In this document: piece by piece, positions 1-7,520 of the stretch
Layout of the letters: each line of letters starts with the position of its first letter
Numbering within the stretch: the stretch's first letter is position 1
Assembly (NCBI RefSeq): GCF_017876155.1
Contig: NZ_JAGINP010000001.1
Location: 124,001 to 188,000 of the forward strand
Source: Azospirillum rugosum
Lineage (GTDB): Bacteria; Pseudomonadota; Alphaproteobacteria; Azospirillales; Azospirillaceae
DNA length: 64,000 nucleotides
Direction: 5' to 3'
The notes under the pieces: model-generated
Database searches by the model: none
Told to the model about the DNA's origin: nothing
The model's input: the letters and a program-made list of their open reading frames with translations, nothing else
Made by a program: the position numbers and the translations under genes

Positions 1-1
1 C

Positions 2-1075
2 CTGTTCGCCGATTTGCGGCGGACCGGGCTCGTGCTCGACCGGCCTCTCGCGTCGCCGCAGGAGCAGGGCGGCACGCTCTACCTGTCCGGGTGGCGCGAT
101 GCGGAGGGTCTGGTGCTGACGGTCGCCCGCGCGCCGATGGCCGTGCACGCCATAGCCGAACAGGTCGCGGAGAACGACCCGGCGCTCGCCCTGCGCGTGC
201 GGGCGCTGGGGGCGGTCCGCCCGGCCGGCGGCGGGTTCCCCATGGACGGGGCGTCGGTCGAGGCCCTGTTCGAGGAGATGTCGCGCCTCAACAGCGACCT
301 TGCCAATGCCCAGCGCGCGCTGGCCAAGGCGAACGCCGAACTGGCCGCCAGCAACGAGCAGAAGAACCGGCTGATGGGCATGCTCGCGCACGACCTGCGC
401 TCCCCCCTCCAGGTCGTCGCGGGCTTCGCGCAGATCCTGGAGGAGCGGCTGGGCGGGCGGCTGGAGGACGCGGAGCGCAGCTGCCTGGAGCGCATCCGCG
501 AATCCAGCCTGTTCATGCGCCACCTCGTGGAGGACGCGCTGTCGCTCGCCGCCGTGCAGGCCGGGCGGCTGCGCCTGGTGCGGCGGCCGACCGACCTCGT
601 TCAGCTGGTGCGGCGGAACGTCTCGATGAACCGGGTGTTGGCCGATGGCAAGGCCATGACGATCGAGCTGTCCGTGAACGACGACGCCCCGCGCGCGGTT
701 GAGGTCGACCCCGCCAAGGTGGAGCAGGTGCTCAACAATCTGCTGTCCAACGCCATCAAATACTCCGACCGCGGCGCCCTGATCCGGGTGACGGTGGGTG
801 CAACGCCCGAAGGGAGCGCCGGAGCCGGTCCGCACGCCCGCATCGTGGTGGCCGACAACGGCCGCGGCATCCCGGAAGCGGAGCTTGGGCAGCTGTTCCA
901 GCCCTTCGGCCGGTCCGGCACGCTGGGCACGGCGGGGGAGACGACGGTCGGCCTCGGCCTCTACATCTGCCGCACGATCGTGGAAGGCCACGGCGGGCGC
1001 ATTTCGGTCGATTCGGCCCCCGGGCGGGGTTCGGCCTTCACGGTCGACCTGCCGGTCGGTTCGGCAAATCATTGA
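2..1075 (+). CDS. Sensor histidine kinase, 5' end outside the window
   Basis: The frame is open from base 2, so the gene starts upstream of the window; a TTG at 14 is only an internal codon candidate. Counting from that TTG, a long helical linker (about residues 85-118) leads into a HisKA dimerisation domain with the phospho-accepting His in MLAHDLRSP (about residue 126). A HATPase_c domain follows, with an N-box (NNLLSNAIKYSD), a G1 box (DNGRGIP) and a G2 box (GLGLYICR). It should autophosphorylate and pass phosphate to a response regulator that is not in view. No membrane segment is visible, but the input domain is mostly missing. The next gene starts 144 bases downstream on the same strand. 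Confidence 0.9.
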   Translation: MFADLRRTGLVLDRPLASPQEQGGTLYLSGWRDAEGLVLTVARAPMAVHAIAEQVAENDPALALRVRALGAVRPAGGGFPMDGASVEALFEEMSRLNSDLANAQRALAKANAELAASNEQKNRLMGMLAHDLRSPLQVVAGFAQILEERLGGRLEDAERSCLERIRESSLFMRHLVEDALSLAAVQAGRLRLVRRPTDLVQLVRRNVSMNRVLADGKAMTIELSVNDDAPRAVEVDPAKVEQVLNNLLSNAIKYSDRGALIRVTVGATPEGSAGAGPHARIVVADNGRGIPEAELGQLFQPFGRSGTLGTAGETTVGLGLYICRTIVEGHGGRISVDSAPGRGSAFTVDLPVGSANH

Positions 1076-1219
1076 TACGCAATGGTTTCGTACCGACGCT
1101 CACCTGGGCTCTGGCGCCCGCCCGGCTGATCCTGTAGAAGGGACTCCTCTGATGCTGCGTCGCGAAAGGTCCATGGGTTTACCCTCCCGCTGCCACGCAC
1201 GGCCCCCAAGGGGAGCGCC

Positions 1220-1894
1220 GTGAGCGACGGCCAATCTCCCGAGGGCCGACCTCCCGAGACGTCCACCGGTTCCGAGGCGACGGCGGACGCGTGCCGCAAT
1301 CCCGCCTCGGCCCTGCTGGACGACTTCCTGTCGCACGACCACGGCGAGCGCATCGCGCTGGGCGACCTGATGGGCATCCTGGGCGACCGGGCCTTCGGGG
1401 CGCTTCTTCTCCTCCTGTCCATTCCCAACGTCTTGCCGGTACCGGGCCTGTCCACGGTGACCGGGCTGCCGATGATCCTGATCGGCGCCCAGATGCTGAT
1501 GGGGCTGGACCGCCCCTGGCTGCCGCGCCGCGTGGCCGCCGCCACGGTGGACCGCGACGCCTTCCTGCGCGTGGTCAAGCGCGCCCACCCCACCATCGAC
1601 CGCCTGGAGCGCCACCTGCGCCCGCGCCTGCCGGCGCTGACCGACGGAACGGCGGAGCGGCTGCTCGGCCTCGCGGTCATCGTGCTGGCGGCCGTCCTGG
1701 CGCTGCCCATCGTCTTCGGCAACCAGCCCCCGGCCTTCGCGATCGCGCTGATCGCGCTGGGCCTGATCGAGAAGGACGGCGCCTTCGTGGCCGCCGGCCT
1801 CGCGGCCGGGCTGGTCGCCATCGCCATCGTCGCCGCGGTCGTGCTCGGGCTCGGGCAGGCCGCGGTTCTTATGTTCCACAAAATCTTCGGTTGA
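1220..1894 (+). CDS. ExoD-like exopolysaccharide-associated membrane protein
   Basis: A 224-residue protein of the ExoD family, whose Sinorhizobium member affects exopolysaccharide production and alkali tolerance; the molecular activity is unknown. The N-terminal 30 residues are polar. A conserved core follows (HGERIALGDLMGILGDRAFGALLL, then IPNVLPVPGLSTVTGLPMI), with several hydrophobic segments across residues 50-110 and two to three strongly hydrophobic helices at the C-terminus. The start chosen is a GTG at 1220, shortly after GGGGAGCGCC. It is followed after 24 bases by a CNNM/CBS membrane protein, so the two may be cotranscribed. The family call is firm; a role in polysaccharide production here is inference. 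Confidence 0.8.
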   Translation: MSDGQSPEGRPPETSTGSEATADACRNPASALLDDFLSHDHGERIALGDLMGILGDRAFGALLLLLSIPNVLPVPGLSTVTGLPMILIGAQMLMGLDRPWLPRRVAAATVDRDAFLRVVKRAHPTIDRLERHLRPRLPALTDGTAERLLGLAVIVLAAVLALPIVFGNQPPAFAIALIALGLIEKDGAFVAAGLAAGLVAIAIVAAVVLGLGQAAVLMFHKIFG

Positions 1895-1918
1895 GGGAGC
1901 GCCCGCGGGCTTGACGCC

Positions 1919-3223
1919 ATGATCTGGGAAGTACTGGTCATCATTCTGCTGATCCTGCTGAACGCCTTTTTCGCGATGTCGGAAATGGCGCTGGTGTCGT
2001 CGCGCCGGGCGCGGCTTCAGCAGATGGCCGAGGAAAAGCGCAGCAAGGGCGCCCGCGCCGCACTGGCGTTGACGGAGGACCCCGGCAACTTCCTGTCCAC
2101 GGTGCAGGTCGGCATCACGCTGATCGGCATCATCGCCGGCGCCTACGGCGGCGCCACCCTGGCCGACCGGCTGGGCGTCGTGCTGGACCGGGAGGTGTCG
2201 TGGATTGCCCCGTACGGCCAGCAGGTGGCCTTCGCCATCGTCGTGGCGCTGATCACCTATTTCTCGCTGATCGTCGGTGAGTTGGTGCCCAAACGCATGG
2301 CGCTGGTGAACGCGGAGCGGATCGCCGCCTCCGTCGCCGGCCCCATGGGTGTGCTGTCGCGGATCTGCCTGCCGCTGGTCTGGCTGCTGGGTGTGTCCAC
2401 CGAAGGGCTGATGAAGCTGCTGCGCCTGCCGACCGCCCGCGAGCAGACGGTCACCGAGGAGGAGGTGAAGAGCCTCATCAAGGAAGGCACGCAGACCGGC
2501 GTCTTCGAGCCGGCCGAGCGCAAGATGATCGAGGGCGTGTTCCACCTCTCGGACCGGACCGTGCGTTCCATCATGACGCCGCGCCCGGATCTGGTGTGGC
2601 TCGACCTCGACGACCCGTCGGACGCCATCGCGCGGGAAATCCACGGCAGCGGCTATTCCCGCTTCCTGGTCTGCCGCGGCGACGTGGACGAGGTGCAGGG
2701 CATCGTCTCCAGCAAGGCGCTTCTCGACCAGTCGCTCCAGGGGCAGCCCTTCAACCTGCGCGCCGCGATGGTGAAGCCGCTGATCGTGCACGACGGCACG
2801 CCGGTCCTGCGCCTGCTGGAGCTGTTCAAGCAGGCGACCGTGCACATGGCCGTGGTGGTGGACGAGTACGGCAGCGTCGAGGGCATCGCCACCGTCACCG
2901 ACATCATGGAAGCCATCGCCGGCGAGATGCCCGAACTGGGGCAGGAGGGCGACGGCGGCGCGGTTCAGCGCGAGGACGGCTCCTGGCTGGTCGACGGCAT
3001 GACCCCCATCGAGGAGGTCGAGGCGCTGGTCGGCGTGAAGGGGCTGAAGGGCGAGGGCGACTTCCACACCATCGCCGGCTTCATGCTCGACCACCTCGGC
3101 CACGTGCCCACCGCGGCGGAGCATTTCCACTGGGGCGGCATGCGGTTCGAGGTGGTGGACATGGACGGCCGGCGGATCGACAAGGTGCTGATCCAGCAGA
3201 ACGAGGAAGTGTCGGAGGGGTAG
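1919..3223 (+). CDS. CNNM/CBS-domain membrane protein (HlyC/CorC, UPF0053 family)
   Basis: A 434-residue protein with the usual three-part layout. An N-terminal CNNM transmembrane domain (about residues 1-200, opening with a hydrophobic helix ending in NAFFAMSEMALVSSRRARL) is followed by a pair of CBS domains (about 215-335) and a C-terminal CorC_HlyC domain (about 350-430). The family is linked to magnesium or other divalent-cation export; the older name 'hemolysin' is misleading. Length is normal. The ATG at 1919 places the first helix directly at the N-terminus, which is typical. It is 24 bases downstream of the ExoD-like gene. The ion it handles cannot be read from the sequence. Confidence 0.88.
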   Translation: MIWEVLVIILLILLNAFFAMSEMALVSSRRARLQQMAEEKRSKGARAALALTEDPGNFLSTVQVGITLIGIIAGAYGGATLADRLGVVLDREVSWIAPYGQQVAFAIVVALITYFSLIVGELVPKRMALVNAERIAASVAGPMGVLSRICLPLVWLLGVSTEGLMKLLRLPTAREQTVTEEEVKSLIKEGTQTGVFEPAERKMIEGVFHLSDRTVRSIMTPRPDLVWLDLDDPSDAIAREIHGSGYSRFLVCRGDVDEVQGIVSSKALLDQSLQGQPFNLRAAMVKPLIVHDGTPVLRLLELFKQATVHMAVVVDEYGSVEGIATVTDIMEAIAGEMPELGQEGDGGAVQREDGSWLVDGMTPIEEVEALVGVKGLKGEGDFHTIAGFMLDHLGHVPTAAEHFHWGGMRFEVVDMDGRRIDKVLIQQNEEVSEG

Positions 3224-3267
3224 GGGCATGACACCCTCCCTCTGAATATCCATCCACATTCCACTGT

Positions 3268-3625
3268 CATTCCCGCGAAAGCGGGAATCCAGGGCATATC
3301 AGCCGCCTGTCGGTAAGGTTTTCTGGATCCCCGCCTTCGCGCTAAAGTATGCACACATTCCGCCATTGCGGTAAGTGGCTGATACAGTGGAGGAAAAGCC
3401 CCTCTCCCTTGAGGGGAGAGGGGTTTGGGGTGAGGGTGGCGCCGGCCACAGGCCGGCCGGAACCATCCACCGCGGCCGGGTTTGAAATTTTCTCCGGGCT
3501 GCCGCCCGTAACGACCCCTCACCCCAACCCCTCTCCCCCAAGGGGAGAGGGGCTTTTTCTATGCTGCTCAATGCATTGCCGCATCCGCGAGATGTGTGCA
3601 TACCGTAGCGCCTTTGCGGGGATGA
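3268..3625. repeat. Nested palindromic intergenic element (MITE-like)
   Basis: This 417-base gap (3224-3640) is filled by nested inverted repeats. TATGCACACAT at 3348-3358 is matched in reverse complement at 3592-3602. Inside it, an arm starting GAAAAGCCCCTCTCCC (from 3393) is matched by an imperfect 45-base complement ending at 3559. Outside it, CCCCGC-containing sequence continues the inversion on both sides. The left flank carries the common bacterial repeat ATTCCCGCGAAAGCGGGAAT (from 3269). No convincing gene is present. It resembles a non-autonomous, transposon-derived or extragenic palindromic element and may also act as a terminator for the convergent neighbours. Confidence 0.75.
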
Positions 3626-3640
3626 CGGTGAAGAGCGGCG

Positions 3641-4813
3641 TCACACGTCGGTGACGCCGCTCTTCGGGATGCGGATCTCGCGGTGGACGGACATGCTCAG
3701 CAGCAGGCCGACGCCGACCATCAGCGTCATCATCGCCGACCCGCCGTAGGACACCAGCGGCAGCGGGATGCCGACGACCGGGATCAGCCCCATCACCATC
3801 GACACGTTGACCATGACGTACAGGAAGAACTGCGCCGTCAGGCCGACCGCCACGAGGCGGGCGAACTGGCTGCGGCAGCTGAGCGCGATCACCACGCCGT
3901 AGATCAGCAGCAGCAGGTACAGGGCCAGCAGGGTCAGCGCGCCGACCATGCCGAACTCCTCCGCCAGCACGACGAAGATGAAGTCGGTGTGCTTCTCCGG
4001 CAGGAACATCAGCTGGCTCTGCGAGCCGGCCATGAAGCCCTTGCCGAACAGCCCGCCGGAGCCCAGCGCGATCTTCGACTGGAGGATGTTGTAGCCGGCG
4101 CCGAGCGGATCGGTCTCCGGCTCCAGGAAGGTGTAGACGCGCTGCTTCTGGTAGTCGTGCAGGAATTCCCAGGCGATGGGGATGGCCGACAGGCCGCCGC
4201 CGATGACCAGCAGGAACTTCCAGATGCGCACCCCGGCCGCGAAGAAGACGGCACCGCTGCCCATGATCAGCAGGAGGGAGGTGCCGAGGTTCGGCTGCAT
4301 CAGCACGAGCGCCACGGGCGTAAAGACCAGAAGCAGCGGCGGGATCAGCAGCAGCGGCCGCCCGATCTGGTCCAGCGAGACGCCGTGGAAATAGCGGGCG
4401 AGCGCCAGCGTCAGGGCCGGCTTCATCAACTCCGACGGCTGGAGCTGGAAGAATCCCAGGTCGATCCAGCGCTGCGCGCCCATGCCGATGCGTCCCATCA
4501 GCTCCACCGCGACCAGCAGCCCCAGCACCAGGACGAAGATCACGTAGGCGGACTTCATCAGGTACCGGATGTCGATCAGCGCGATGCCCAGCATCAGGAC
4601 GAAGCCGGGGATGGAACGCACCAGCTGCGGCTGCGCCCAGGGCTTCCAGTTGCCGCCCGCGGCGGAATAGAGCAGCCCGACGCCGACCGAGGTGATCACG
4701 CAGACCAGGAACACGAGGCCCCAGTTGATCATGCGGAACTTGCTGCCGAGCGTGAGCTGCGGGCGCTGCGGGGCCAACCCGCCCGACCCGTGGTTCGAAA
4801 GGACCGCGACCAT
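3641..4813 (-). CDS. rodA: RodA, SEDS-family peptidoglycan glycosyltransferase
   Basis: A 390-residue SEDS protein that polymerises lipid II for rod-shape elongation, normally together with PBP2. About ten transmembrane helices are visible. Family signatures include GAQRWIDLGFFQLQPSELMKP, an extracellular loop with YQKQRVYTFLEPETDPLGAGYN, HTDFIFVVLAEEFG, and a C-terminal GIPLPLVSYGGSAMM. The ATG at 4813 was chosen; the frame stays open to 4930 but the extra residues are not RodA-like. The partner PBP2 gene (mrdA) and mreBCD are not adjacent. A toxin-antitoxin pair lies directly upstream on the same strand, so rodA here is separated from its usual operon. Confidence 0.93.
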   Translation of the reverse strand: MVAVLSNHGSGGLAPQRPQLTLGSKFRMINWGLVFLVCVITSVGVGLLYSAAGGNWKPWAQPQLVRSIPGFVLMLGIALIDIRYLMKSAYVIFVLVLGLLVAVELMGRIGMGAQRWIDLGFFQLQPSELMKPALTLALARYFHGVSLDQIGRPLLLIPPLLLVFTPVALVLMQPNLGTSLLLIMGSGAVFFAAGVRIWKFLLVIGGGLSAIPIAWEFLHDYQKQRVYTFLEPETDPLGAGYNILQSKIALGSGGLFGKGFMAGSQSQLMFLPEKHTDFIFVVLAEEFGMVGALTLLALYLLLLIYGVVIALSCRSQFARLVAVGLTAQFFLYVMVNVSMVMGLIPVVGIPLPLVSYGGSAMMTLMVGVGLLLSMSVHREIRIPKSGVTDV

Positions 4814-4951
4814 GTGAGACGTGCGTTGTATCGGGATGGCGGCACTCTGCGGCCCGCCTTGCGCGCCGGATACTGCACGAGCGATCGCGTCCGGTAAAGC
4901 CACCCGGTCATGCCGGCCAGGAAAAGGCACGGATAGCGGGGATTGTCGGGT

Positions 4952-5257
4952 TCAGCCCTCGTCTTCGACCAGCGTCACACCGATGTCGCGACGACCATGG
5001 AAGACGCGGATGATTTCCCGCGTTTCCGCATGGAACGCGATGACGAACGGAGGTTCGAGGACAAAGCGCAAGGGAAGGTGGTCGGGGACATCGGAACGGC
5101 GGTGACCTTGCGCGGCTCCCGAGGCAATGGCGGAAAAGCGGGCGATCAACCGCTTCCGCGTTCGGCGGGCGACCAGATCGCCCCACCGGCTTCGGCTGTC
5201 CACCAGCAGCAACACGACATCGCGGGCGGCCTTCGGTGACAGCCGGAACGCGGTCAT
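4952..5257 (-). CDS. RelE/ParE-type toxin
   Basis: A 101-residue basic protein with the ParE-like layout: an N-terminal LSPKAARDVVLLL helix, an Arg-rich second helix (ARRTRKRLIARF), a central beta strand with PLRFVLEPPFVIAFHAE, and a C-terminal IIRVFHGRRDIGVTL segment, the usual end of plasmid-stabilisation toxins. Such toxins act on gyrase (ParE) or ribosome-bound mRNA (RelE); which applies is not visible. Its start ATG overlaps the stop of the upstream antitoxin by 4 bases (ATGA), the classic toxin-antitoxin coupling. It ends 138 bases before the rodA start. Confidence 0.82.
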   Translation of the reverse strand: MTAFRLSPKAARDVVLLLVDSRSRWGDLVARRTRKRLIARFSAIASGAAQGHRRSDVPDHLPLRFVLEPPFVIAFHAETREIIRVFHGRRDIGVTLVEDEG

Positions 5258-5454
5258 AACCGCGTCTTGGCCGCTTGGGCGTCCTGCTCGTCGAAGGCGG
5301 CGTCGATCATGCGATCCAGCTCATCCGGGCTGACGGCACCCTCCGACGCCAAGGAAGCGAGGCCCTCTTCCAGCATCGCGACGAAGGTCTGGTGATCGAA
5401 GTCGAGTGGACAATCCGACGGCGAGGGGGCCGGAACGGAGCGACCATCGGGCAT
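5254..5454 (-). CDS. Antitoxin partner of the ParE-type toxin
   Basis: A 66-residue acidic protein (about residues 15-60: LDFDHQTFVAMLEEGLASLASEGAVSPDELDRMIDAAFDEQD) with no domain I can name. The call rests on its position, small size, acidity and 4-base overlap with the toxin start. The start at 5454 is chosen because a strong GGAGGT sits five bases upstream; in-frame ATGs at 5466 and 5493 lack that spacing. The antitoxin precedes the toxin and probably represses the pair, as in most type II systems. No operator palindrome was identified upstream. Confidence 0.65.
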   Translation of the reverse strand: MPDGRSVPAPSPSDCPLDFDHQTFVAMLEEGLASLASEGAVSPDELDRMIDAAFDEQDAQAAKTRL

Positions 5455-5537
5455 TGCGACCTCCATTAAGGTGCGGGCCTTAGGATAACGCACACCGGTG
5501 CGTGTGTCAGCATCCAGCGATCGACAGGACTGTGTCG

Positions 5538-6158
5538 TTACGCCGCGTAGCCTTTGATGAACAGGTTCACGGCGCCGTCGATGATGCGGTTCAGCTCCTG
5601 TTCCGACGGGCGGTCGGCGAGGCAGAGCATGTAGCGCAGATGGGTGTGCGACTTCACGAGGCCCACCAGCTGTTCGGCGGCGAGCTGCGGGTCGGGGATG
5701 GAGAGCTGCCCCTTGCGGTTGACCTCCACCATGTAGCCGACGATCTGCTCCATGGTCTTGGCAGGGCCGGCCTCGTAGAAGGCCTGGGCGAGTTCGGGGA
5801 AGCGGTGCGCCTCGCCGACCACGACGCGGTAACCGGCCATCGCCCGCGGCGACATCACGAGGTCGGCGAAATGGCGGGCGATCAGGCGCAGGCCGTCGGC
5901 GACGTCCAGCCGCTTGGCCTCCTCGCAGATGGCGACCAGCGTCTGTCCCTTGGACACGCAGGCGACCATGGCGCGGAACAGTTCGTCCTTGCTGCCGAAA
6001 TGGGCGTAGAGGGTCGCCTTGGACACGTTGGCCATCTTGGCGACGGCGTCCATGCTGACCGCGCCATAGCCATGGTCCAGGAACAGCTTGCCGGCGGCGT
6101 CCAGGATCTGGGCCGGCTTCGACCCTGCTTCCGGGGTGGGGGCGACCAGCGTGTTCAT
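5538..6158 (-). CDS. TetR/AcrR-family repressor of the adjacent efflux pump
   Basis: A 206-residue TetR-family protein. The N-terminal helix-turn-helix (about residues 15-65) reads KPAQILDAAGKLFLDHGYGAVSMDAVAKMANVSKATLYAHFGSKDELF, the classic TetR signature. The rest is an all-helical ligand and dimer domain of the AefR-like type. The ATG at 6158 is preceded by GAGGAAG at good distance, so in-frame sequence up to 6218 is not counted. It is divergent from the HlyD/MFS pump genes, and two operator-like palindromes lie between them (6242-6260 and 6304-6322). It very likely represses the pump and itself until an unknown ligand binds. Confidence 0.9.
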   Translation of the reverse strand: MNTLVAPTPEAGSKPAQILDAAGKLFLDHGYGAVSMDAVAKMANVSKATLYAHFGSKDELFRAMVACVSKGQTLVAICEEAKRLDVADGLRLIARHFADLVMSPRAMAGYRVVVGEAHRFPELAQAFYEAGPAKTMEQIVGYMVEVNRKGQLSIPDPQLAAEQLVGLVKSHTHLRYMLCLADRPSEQELNRIIDGAVNLFIKGYAA

Positions 6159-6241
6159 GGCTTCCTCGCGTCCTGCCACAGTGCGGGCAACGTCACGATG
6201 CCGTACCGCGTTCCGCATCGAACCTCAATCCCTGCCGTTAA

Positions 6242-6260
6242 AACTAGACCGTTCAGTTCA
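6242..6260. promoter_or_regulatory. Imperfect operator, left site of the TetR/pump intergenic region
   Basis: AAACTAGACCGTTCAGTTC matches the perfect site 62 bases to the right at 15 of 19 positions. It abuts the candidate pump -35 (TTGACA, 6265-6270). Its right half-site is intact while the left half-site has changes, so it would be the weaker of two TetR-family binding sites. Confidence 0.65.
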
Positions 6261-6264
6261 CTCT

Positions 6265-6293
6265 TGACAAGAGGTAGGCCGTCCTCCATGTTT
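6265..6293 (+). promoter_or_regulatory. Candidate sigma-70 promoter of the efflux operon
   Basis: A perfect -35 TTGACA at 6265-6270 is followed at 17 bases by a poor -10 (CATGTT, 6288-6293). It lies between the two operator-like palindromes, a layout that lets a TetR-family dimer block the polymerase. The weak -10 lowers confidence. Confidence 0.45.
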
Positions 6294-6303
6294 CCGCAAG
6301 ACT

Positions 6304-6322
6304 AAACTGAACGGTTCAGTTT
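6304..6322. promoter_or_regulatory. Near-perfect operator palindrome AAACTGAACGGTTCAGTTT
   Basis: A 19-base palindrome, perfect except for the unavoidable central base. Its ACTGAAC/GTTCAGT half-sites are of the kind bound by TetR-family efflux repressors. It sits just downstream of the candidate pump promoter and 55 bases before the chosen start of the HlyD gene. The divergent TetR gene is the obvious ligand. Confidence 0.8.
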
Positions 6323-6376
6323 GTGCGAGGCCCGAGGGAGGGCTTCCTGGACCGGAATGGGATGGACGGAAGACAC

Positions 6377-7483
6377 ATGGCCAAGGGCGTTCGGAAGATC
6401 GTTCTGTCGGGAGTCGCGGTGGCCGCCCTGGTGGGCGGCGGGTTCGGCGGCTGGCATTGGTGGACCGAAGGGCGGTTCATCGAGTCGACGGACAACGCCT
6501 ATGTCCACAGCGACATCACCGTGGTCAGCCCGAAGGTCTCCGCCTATGTGCGGGAGGTCCGGGTGGCCGAGAACCAGCAGGTCGCCGCCGGCGATGTGCT
6601 CGCCGTGCTGGACGATCAGGACTTCACCGCCAAGGTCGCGGAGGCCGAGGCCAACGTCGCCGGGCAGAAGGCGGCGCTGGGCACCATCGCCAGCAAGCTG
6701 GAACTCCAGCGCGCGCTGATCGACCAAGCCGCGGCCTCGGTCGCCAGTGCGGAGGCGGAGCAGCGGCGCGCCCAGCAGGACTTCGACCGCACCCGCGCGC
6801 TCGCCAACGAAAGCTGGGCGAGCAAGCAGAAGTTTGAGACGGCCGACGCCGATCTGCGCAAGGCGGTGGCCGCGACCAACAAGGCCCGCGCCGCGCTGGA
6901 CGCGGAAAAGGACCAGGTCGGCGTGCTGAACGCCAGCCGGGTGGAGACGGAGGCGCGCCTGCGCCAGGCCGAGGCGGCGCTGCAGACCGCGCGCAACGAC
7001 CTTGCCAACACGGTGATCCGCGCGCCGGTGGACGGCGTCGTCGGCAACCGCGGCGTCCAGGTCGGCCAGTACGCGCGCCCCGGCGTGCAGCTGCTGTCGC
7101 TGGTGCCGCTGCCCGACGTCTATGTGGTCGCCAACTTCAAGGAGACGCAGCTCAGCCGCATGCGGCCGGGACAGGCGGTCACCGTGGAGATCGACGCCTA
7201 CCCCGGCAAGCGGCTGGAGGGCAAGGTGGAGAGCTTCGCGCCGGCCTCGGGCTCGCAGTTCAGCCTGCTGCCGCCGGAGAACGCGACCGGCAACTTCACC
7301 AAGATCGTCCAGCGCGTGCCCGTGCGCATCGCCCTGCCGCACGACAACGCGCTGGCCGGCCTGCTGCGCCCCGGCCTGTCGGTCACCGCCGAGGTTGACA
7401 CCCGCGGCTCAGGCGACGCCCCGCACGTCGCCGGGTCCGTGTTCGGTGCCGTGCGGCCCGGCCAGGCCGTCGCATCGAAGTAA
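6377..7483 (+). CDS. HlyD/EmrA-family periplasmic adaptor of a multidrug pump
   Basis: A 368-residue membrane-fusion protein linking the inner-membrane MFS pump to an outer-membrane channel. It has one N-terminal transmembrane helix (about residues 8-28), then ESTDNAYVHSDITVVSPKVSAYV, typical of EmrA-type adaptors. A lipoyl half-motif, a long coiled-coil hairpin (about 95-200, Ala/Glu/Arg rich) and a beta-barrel domain with VIRAPVDGVVGNRGVQVGQY and NFKETQLSRMRPGQ follow. The ATG at 6377 follows GGAAG; in-frame ATG 6362 and the open frame from 6323 are alternatives. The MFS gene starts 38 bases downstream, and no outer-membrane channel gene is adjacent. Confidence 0.92.
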   Translation: MAKGVRKIVLSGVAVAALVGGGFGGWHWWTEGRFIESTDNAYVHSDITVVSPKVSAYVREVRVAENQQVAAGDVLAVLDDQDFTAKVAEAEANVAGQKAALGTIASKLELQRALIDQAAASVASAEAEQRRAQQDFDRTRALANESWASKQKFETADADLRKAVAATNKARAALDAEKDQVGVLNASRVETEARLRQAEAALQTARNDLANTVIRAPVDGVVGNRGVQVGQYARPGVQLLSLVPLPDVYVVANFKETQLSRMRPGQAVTVEIDAYPGKRLEGKVESFAPASGSQFSLLPPENATGNFTKIVQRVPVRIALPHDNALAGLLRPGLSVTAEVDTRGSGDAPHVAGSVFGAVRPGQAVASK

Positions 7484-7520
7484 CCGCAGCAAAACTCTTT
7501 TCGTCCTGGAGAGGGCGACC

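Noticed and set aside
3349..3654. Short open frames on both strands in the gap before rodA
   Set aside because: They translate the inverted-repeat element; the similar peptides on the two strands result from its palindromic arms.
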